From an uncultured Clostridia bacterium (lineage in GTDB: Bacteria; Bacillota_A; Clostridia; TANB77; CAG-508), in contig CANQZT010000045.1 in assembly GCA_947628335.1 (NCBI GenBank), forward strand, positions 1-10,088: a stretch of DNA of 10,088 nucleotides, read 5' to 3'. Below are positions 6,933-10,088 of the stretch, in pieces. A program made the translations under genes and the position numbers. Each line of letters begins with the position of its first letter. Position 1 is the first letter of the stretch. The notes under the pieces are model-generated. The model saw only the letters and a program-made list of their open reading frames with translations. It had not been told where the DNA came from and did not search any database.

Positions 6933-6975
6933 AAAAATACTTAAAAAGAACAGTTCTTTTTAAGTATTTTTTGAT
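6929..6975 (-). terminator. Terminator of the ymxH-like gene, perfect 23-bp inverted repeat
   Basis: Perfect inverted repeat with 23-base arms around A6952 (inner GAAC-A-GTTC). It ends leftward in a TTTTTT run and begins 6 nt after the ymxH stop. It separates ymxH from the downstream operon, whose promoter -10 starts within its last bases. Confidence 0.75.
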
Positions 6976-6981
6976 TATTCT

Positions 6982-7216
6982 TTATATTTCTACTAAAATA
7001 ATATCATCACCAATACATTTTATATTTTTCCATGGAATAACAATATCATTATTTCCAGCAAATATGTTTAATATCTTGTTATTTCCTGGCACAATTATAG
7101 ATGTAATAATACCTGTCTCTAAATCTGCTGTTACATCTTGCACATACCCGGAGTCTCTTTCCATCTGTAATATTAACAACTTCTTTATGTTTAAAATCAA
7201 GTCCTTTTTGCCCCAT
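6982..7216 (-). CDS. ymxH: YlmC/YmxH-family PRC-barrel protein, needs one +1 shift at CGG
   Basis: With one +1 shift this is a complete 77-residue PRC-barrel protein of the YlmC/YmxH family, small proteins of sporulating Firmicutes with no firmly assigned biochemical role. Start ATG 7216, with AGAGGTG 5 nt upstream. The N-terminus reads MGQKGLDFKHKEVVNITDGK-RL, then the frame breaks at CGG (7150-7148). C-GGG restores GYVQDVTADLETGIITSII, then DIVIPWKNIKCIGDDIILV, the family's signature end. Zero frame would run 18 codons of unrelated sequence to a stop. A GTG at 7224 opens a single unbroken frame but gives a wrong N-terminus (MFLWGKKDLIL...) with no family match and a poorly placed ribosome binding site, so I reject it. 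The strong terminator follows the stop. Confidence 0.85.
7147..7150 (-). other. +1 frameshift site CTC-C-GGG in ymxH-like gene
   Basis: Zero-frame CGG (7150-7148) follows DGKRL. Skipping its C gives GYVQDV, the conserved RLG-(Y/V)-V element of the family, with Gly23 restored. This is the fourth in-frame CGG in the leftward genes and the fourth +1 shift. Confidence 0.85.
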
Positions 7217-7279
7217 AAAAACACCTCTTATAGCTATTTATATGCAATAAAGAATTTTTGGATAACTAAAATATCTTTT

Positions 7280-7633
7280 TTATTTCCTTATAAAAAAATC
7301 TTTTATTGTATTAAATATCTTTTTGAAAAATGTTTCTTTATATTCAATCATTGCCACTTGTTTTTGTTTGATAACTTTTTGTTCATTTTCTTTTTTCTTA
7401 TTTTGGAAAACATTATCTGGATTATACATCTCTTTTAATTTTAATTGATATTTTTCCTCGTTTTCATTAAATATTTCATGTAATTTTATTTTTTCTTCTT
7501 CAGAATTACACCAATAATTCAAGTGAAATAGTGCTATAATAGAAATACTTTCTTTTTTTATATTTTGATTATATAAATTAATATTTTCTGTATAATTAGG
7601 ATTATAATTATTATTTTTTTCTTTTACTACCAT
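7280..7633 (-). CDS. Hypothetical protein with basic C-terminus, possibly the 3' part of an interrupted gene
   Basis: 117 residues from ATG 7633. I do not recognise the family with confidence. The N-terminal part is Asn/Tyr-rich (NNNYNPNYTENINLYNQN). A central segment ISIIALFHLNYWCNSEEEKI is moderately hydrophobic. Then comes a charged helix (HEIFNENEEKYQLKLKEMYN), a YNPDNVF motif, a Lys/Gln-rich helix, and a basic amphipathic tail (FFKKIFNTIKDFFIRK) that could contact membrane. No Shine-Dalgarno sequence precedes the ATG. The frame is open upstream as far as a TAA-TAA pair that ends the 7685-8383 gene in the same frame. So it may be a separate weakly translated gene or the remains of a longer protein. 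No in-frame CGG. Confidence 0.5.
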   Translation of the reverse strand: MVVKEKNNNYNPNYTENINLYNQNIKKESISIIALFHLNYWCNSEEEKIKLHEIFNENEEKYQLKLKEMYNPDNVFQNKKKENEQKVIKQKQVAMIEYKETFFKKIFNTIKDFFIRK

Positions 7634-7684
7634 TTCATATAATTTTGGTGGTATTTTGCTCCACCATATACTCCCATAGTATTA
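7634..7684 (-). other. Interrupted junction between two same-frame genes
   Basis: After ...KYMSTSNY the frame meets TAA-TAA, then continues open (YYGSIWWSKIPPKLYE) into the next gene. The +1 frame across the same bases reads ITNNTMGVYGGAKY, which would follow KYMSTS more naturally in an ADP-ribosyltransferase-like fold, but it stops at TAG after HQNYMKW. A small hairpin GGTGG/CCACC lies here. No CGG is present, so this break is of a different kind from the four CGG sites. Confidence 0.35.
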
Positions 7685-8383
7685 TTAGTAATTTGACGTA
7701 GACATATATTTTGTCCTAAAGTCTCCCTCAACTTCTCCACCTGTTAAATTATGAACTACATACCTAAATTCGTCACCTTGCTTTTCTGTCACATCAGTTA
7801 AATAATCATTCCATATTTGTATAGCATATTTATTATATTGATTAATCATCTGTTGCATTCTTTGTATGTCAGTATTATTATTACCTAATAAAGTTCTTAA
7901 TTCTTCTTGTATTTTCATTAAACTTTCTTTTGTTTCTTGATTAATTTTATAATCATTTATTCCGTTTACAGAATTTATAACCGAATTTGCAATATCTCTT
8001 AAATCTCTACACATATAAAATTTATCATCTAATTCTCTTAGATCTAGACAAGTTTGAATATTAGAATATATTGCATTTATTTCCATATATGCATACTGAT
8101 TATAAGTTTCTAATTTAGGTATTTTATCAAATGCACTAAACATATTTTCTATCTGTTCTTTAAATTCGTCATTCGGTTCTAACTCTTCCCTAGTCATTTG
8201 AGCATCTTGCATTAATTCTGGAATTATTTGCCTTGCTAATCGTTGTGTCATTTGACCTGTCTGTTCTAATAATTGAACATCTTCTTTATTATATTTTCCA
8301 ATCTCTAAATAAAAGTTGCCAGATCTTTTTACATACTTCTCTATTCTTTTTATATCTTTTTCATTTACAGTGATTTTTTCCAT
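7685..8383 (-). CDS. Hypothetical protein, helical with ART-like C-terminal end, possibly truncated
   Basis: 232 residues from ATG 8383, with GAGG about 10 nt upstream. The first about 190 residues are mostly charged amphipathic helices (for example ELMQDAQMTREELEPNDEF, IQRMQQMINQYNKYAIQIWN). The last about 30 read FRYVVHNLTGGEVEGDFRTK then YMSTSNY. The 'G-x-F-R-x-K-Y-M-S-T-S' string resembles the STS strand of ADP-ribosyltransferase folds, where about 60-100 more residues, including a catalytic Glu, would be expected; none follow. The protein may therefore be truncated by the TAA-TAA, with a lost or scrambled 3' part. It could also be an intact protein of unknown fold. No signal peptide, no in-frame CGG. 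Function not assigned. Confidence 0.5.
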   Translation of the reverse strand: MEKITVNEKDIKRIEKYVKRSGNFYLEIGKYNKEDVQLLEQTGQMTQRLARQIIPELMQDAQMTREELEPNDEFKEQIENMFSAFDKIPKLETYNQYAYMEINAIYSNIQTCLDLRELDDKFYMCRDLRDIANSVINSVNGINDYKINQETKESLMKIQEELRTLLGNNNTDIQRMQQMINQYNKYAIQIWNDYLTDVTEKQGDEFRYVVHNLTGGEVEGDFRTKYMSTSNY

Positions 8384-8439
8384 TTAATTAAATCCTCGTA
8401 TAATATCCTTCTCTATTTTTATAAAACTATAAAAATTTT

Positions 8440-8501
8440 ATCACATCTACTAAAAATAGTAAATAATTTAATCCTTTTGACCCCACAAAAACATCTTTTA
8501 A
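8440..8501 (-). pseudogene. Possible relic of a ymxH-like 5' end
   Basis: Leftward bases around 8497-8471 (GATGTTTTTGTGGGGTCAAA) closely resemble the ymxH ribosome-binding and start region (GGTGTTTTTATGGGGCAAAA at about 7226-7207). The reading frame VGSKGLNY mimics MGQKGLDF, then soon diverges and stops near 8440. This looks like a leftover of a duplicated ymxH gene, but the match is short and could be chance. Confidence 0.3.
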
Positions 8502-8530
8502 TTGATTATTTTAAAAAAAAGTATTATAAT
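8502..8530 (+). promoter_or_regulatory. Sigma-A-type promoter of the orphan gene
   Basis: TTGATT (8502-8507), 17-nt spacer, TATAAT (8525-8530). The predicted start near 8537 gives a leader of about 38 nt with an AAAGGAG site at 8561-8567. Confidence 0.65.
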
Positions 8531-8574
8531 ATTTTTGTTAACGTTTATTGGCACTACGAGAAAGGAGAAACATT

Positions 8575-8853
8575 ATGACAGATGCTGACATTGTAAAAAA
8601 AGCTAAAGCAATTTTTCCACGGCACAAGGAAATATTTCTTCGTGTCAAAAAAAATGCTAAATCACCATTTGAAAAAACCGTTTTTGAACGGGCTATCGAA
8701 ATGAGAAATGAGCATCCTTTATACAAATTTTATATCCACGATTTTTATTTAACCTTTGTTTCTACTTCTATAAAGAACGCAGAACCTGTAAAGGTACAGA
8801 TAGATAATAAGTTGTGGATAGAACTTTACAAAATTTTCACTTTAAAAAAATAA
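8575..8853 (+). CDS. Small hypothetical protein with two ordinary CGG codons
   Basis: 92 residues starting MTDADIVKKAKAIFPRHKEI. I do not recognise the family. It is basic, with no signal peptide or clear membrane segment; an aromatic-rich middle (HPLYKFYIHDFYLTFVSTS) suggests a small mixed alpha/beta fold. ATG 8575 is chosen over the in-frame TTG at 8548 because AAAGGAG ends 7 nt upstream. It has its own promoter and a strong terminator. Codon use differs from the neighbours: CGG twice in frame (CCA-CGG-CAC, GAA-CGG-GCT), plus AAG, GTC, ATC, CAC and CAG. Applying +1 shifts at its CGG codons destroys the frame. It therefore needs CGG read as arginine, unlike the native-looking genes nearby. 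Recent acquisition is a reasonable inference; it is the key exception to the CGG rule. Confidence 0.65.
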   Translation: MTDADIVKKAKAIFPRHKEIFLRVKKNAKSPFEKTVFERAIEMRNEHPLYKFYIHDFYLTFVSTSIKNAEPVKVQIDNKLWIELYKIFTLKK

Positions 8854-8869
8854 TTTTTTTGTAGTATGC

Positions 8870-8900
8870 GTACGGTTATATTTTATATAACCGTACTTTT
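8870..8900 (+). terminator. Rho-independent terminator of the orphan gene
   Basis: Perfect 12-bp stem GTACGGTTATAT/ATATAACCGTAC (8870-8881, 8885-8896) with a 3-base loop, followed by TTTTA. It lies 17 nt after the stop of the small + strand gene. Confidence 0.75.
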
Positions 8901-8941
8901 ATATTGCCATACTTTATATTACAAATTTGACGAATTATATC

Positions 8942-8970
8942 TTGTATTTCCGTATAACTTATGATAAAAT
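8942..8970 (+). promoter_or_regulatory. Probable serS promoter
   Basis: TTGTAT (8942-8947), 17-nt spacer, TAAAAT (8965-8970). The predicted start near 8977 gives a leader of about 93 nt, too short for a classical T-box. Confidence 0.5.
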
Positions 8971-9011
8971 AACTATGTTTTAATTATAAAGAGGCTCGTA
9001 TAAATTTATTT

Positions 9012-9053
9012 ATATACATTCCTTATGTTTTCATAGGGACATTTTTTGTATAT
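9012..9053 (+). promoter_or_regulatory. Structured serS leader, possible attenuator
   Basis: An inner hairpin CCTTATG-TTTT-CATAGGG (9021-9038) is followed by ACATTTTTT, resembling a weak terminator. Outer arms ATATACA (9012-9018) and TGTATAT (9047-9053) can enclose it. The ribosome binding site AAGGAGGG (9057-9064) lies directly downstream. I see no T-box consensus or specifier loop. Confidence 0.3.
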
Positions 9054-9069
9054 TTTAAGGAGGGATTTT

Positions 9070-10088
9070 ATGTTAGATATTAAATTTGTTAGAGATAATC
9101 CTGAAATTGTAAAAGAAAATATTCGTAAAAAATTTCAAGATCACAAATTACACTTGGTTGATGAAGTTATTGAGCTAGATGAAAAGAATAGAAGTGTTAA
9201 ACTACATGGTGATGAGCTTCGTTCAAAAAGAAATAGCTTAAGTAGTCAAATTGGGCTTCTTATGAAAGAAGGAAAAAAAGATGAAGCTGAAAGTATAAAA
9301 AAACAAGTTTCTCAAATTAATGCCGAACTTGTAAATAACGAACAATTAGAAGAACAATATGCTTCTGAAATAAAAGAACGCATGATGAAAATTCCAAATA
9401 TTATACACGAATCTGTTCCAATAGGTGAAAATGATTCTAAGAATGTAGAAGTTCAAAAATTTGGTGAACCATTTATACCAGATTATGAAATTCCTTACCA
9501 TTCTGACATTATGGAGAATTTAAATGGTATAGATTTAGATTCAGCAAGAAGAGTAGCTGGAAATGGCTTTTATTACTTAATGGGAGATATCGCTAGGCTT
9601 CATTCTGCAGTTTTATCATATGCAAGAGATTTTATGATTGATAAAGGATTTACATATTGTATACCACCTTTTATGATTAGATCTGATGTTGTTACAGGTG
9701 TTATGAGTTTTGAAGAAATGGATGCAATGATGTATAAAATCGAAGGTGAAGATTTATATTTGATTGGTACAAGTGAACATTCTATGATTGGAAAATTTAA
9801 AGATCAAATTCTAAAAAAAGAAAATTTACCTTATACTATGACATCATATTCTCCTTGTTTTAGAAAAGAAAAAGGTGCACATGGAATTGAAGAACGTGGC
9901 ATTTATCGCATTCATCAATTTGAAAAACAAGAAATGATAGTAGTATGCGAACCTGAAGATAGCTACAAATGGTATGATAAAATGTGGTCATATACCGTAG
10001 AATTATTTCGCTCACTTGATATTCCTGTTCGTACACTTGAATGTTGTAGTGGAGATTTAGCTGATTTAAAAGCCAAGAGTGTAGATGT
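9070..10088 (+). CDS. serS: Seryl-tRNA synthetase, archaeal/eukaryotic-like type (3' end outside window)
   Basis: 339 codons are visible of about 425 expected. The enzyme charges tRNA-Ser. The N-terminal coiled-coil tRNA-binding arm spans about 1-110 (MLDIKFVRDNPEIVKENIRK; ELRSKRNSL typical). The class II catalytic core follows: LYLIGTSEHSMIGKF, then motif 2 CFRKEKGAHGIEERGIYRIH and QFEKQEM. Typical bacterial SerRS reads 'PTAEVPLTN' and 'FRSEAGSAGRDTRG' at these places. The GT(A/S)EH and FRKE.GAHG forms are those of archaeal and eukaryotic enzymes, also present in some Firmicutes. ATG 9070 has AAGGAGGG 5 nt upstream. Arginine codons seen are AGA, CGT, CGC and AGG, with no CGG. The family is certain; the sub-type is from memory. 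Confidence 0.93.
   Translation, partial: MLDIKFVRDNPEIVKENIRKKFQDHKLHLVDEVIELDEKNRSVKLHGDELRSKRNSLSSQIGLLMKEGKKDEAESIKKQVSQINAELVNNEQLEEQYASEIKERMMKIPNIIHESVPIGENDSKNVEVQKFGEPFIPDYEIPYHSDIMENLNGIDLDSARRVAGNGFYYLMGDIARLHSAVLSYARDFMIDKGFTYCIPPFMIRSDVVTGVMSFEEMDAMMYKIEGEDLYLIGTSEHSMIGKFKDQILKKENLPYTMTSYSPCFRKEKGAHGIEERGIYRIHQFEKQEMIVVCEPEDSYKWYDKMWSYTVELFRSLDIPVRTLECCSGDLADLKAKSVD

Noticed and set aside
2226..7150. The four CGG frameshifts as sequencing or assembly errors
   Set aside because: All four are an extra C placed exactly between a codon and a GGN glycine codon. Random or motif-based base-calling errors would fall in any codon phase and would also hit other genes. Raw reads would settle it.
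2226..7150. Simple reassignment of the CGG triplet to glycine
   Set aside because: A triplet reassignment would leave the downstream frame wrong. All four sites need one extra base to be absorbed.
6920..7438. Rightward 172-residue open frame
   Set aside because: It starts in the ymxH terminator, is opposite ymxH and the 7280-7633 gene, and has a low-complexity hydrophobic composition typical of antisense frames in AT-rich DNA.
8977..9069. T-box riboswitch upstream of serS
   Set aside because: The leader is only about 93 nt, and I find neither the T-box consensus nor a specifier loop, only a small hairpin.
1..10088. CRISPR array, tRNA or rRNA genes
   Set aside because: No regularly spaced direct repeats, and no cloverleaf or conserved rRNA stretches were seen on either strand.

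Overview
The window is very AT-rich, uses mostly AGA for arginine, and carries strong AGGAGG-type ribosome binding sites, a YlmC/YmxH-family gene, lspA and a WecG/TagA-type enzyme. This suggests a low-GC Firmicute, most likely an uncultured Clostridia-like lineage. No rRNA or tRNA gene is present to fix the taxon.

Layout. Positions 1-263 look like the left end of an IS1182-like insertion sequence, with a leftward, truncated transposase. Next, all leftward, come a replication-relaxation-like winged-helix gene, a three-S1-domain RNA-binding gene with its own promoter, and an RsuA/RluB-family pseudouridine synthase. A tight four-gene operon follows, transcribed from an extended -10 promoter near 6930: GT-C-like membrane protein, lspA, tagA-like, rluD-like. 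Further upstream are a ymxH-like PRC-barrel gene ending in a large terminator and two poorly recognised genes, the longer of which may be an interrupted ADP-ribosyltransferase-like gene. On the + strand are a small orphan gene with its own promoter and terminator, then serS, which runs off the window and is of the archaeal/eukaryotic-like type.

Main discovery. Three genes (rluB-like, rluD-like, ymxH-like) are each broken by a single extra base, at four sites in total. Every site has the same architecture: the zero-frame codon is CGG, and skipping its C restores the frame on a GGN glycine codon that the family conserves (C-GGA, C-GGA, C-GGT, C-GGG). In the other recognisable leftward genes and in serS I find no in-frame CGG, although CGG occurs out of frame about nine times. 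So every in-frame CGG in these native-looking genes coincides with a +1 shift. This argues against random error or gene decay. It suggests that CGG is unassigned or very slowly decoded and that the ribosome shifts +1 there, or that CGGN is read as a four-base glycine codon. The closest precedent I know is AGGY in the mitochondrial cox1 of Perkinsus. Two sites lie at the homologous position of two paralogous pseudouridine synthases, just after the catalytic Asp motif. The one exception is the orphan gene at 8575-8853, which has two CGG codons in an uninterrupted frame and codon use unlike its neighbours; it may be foreign, and it is the natural counter-test.
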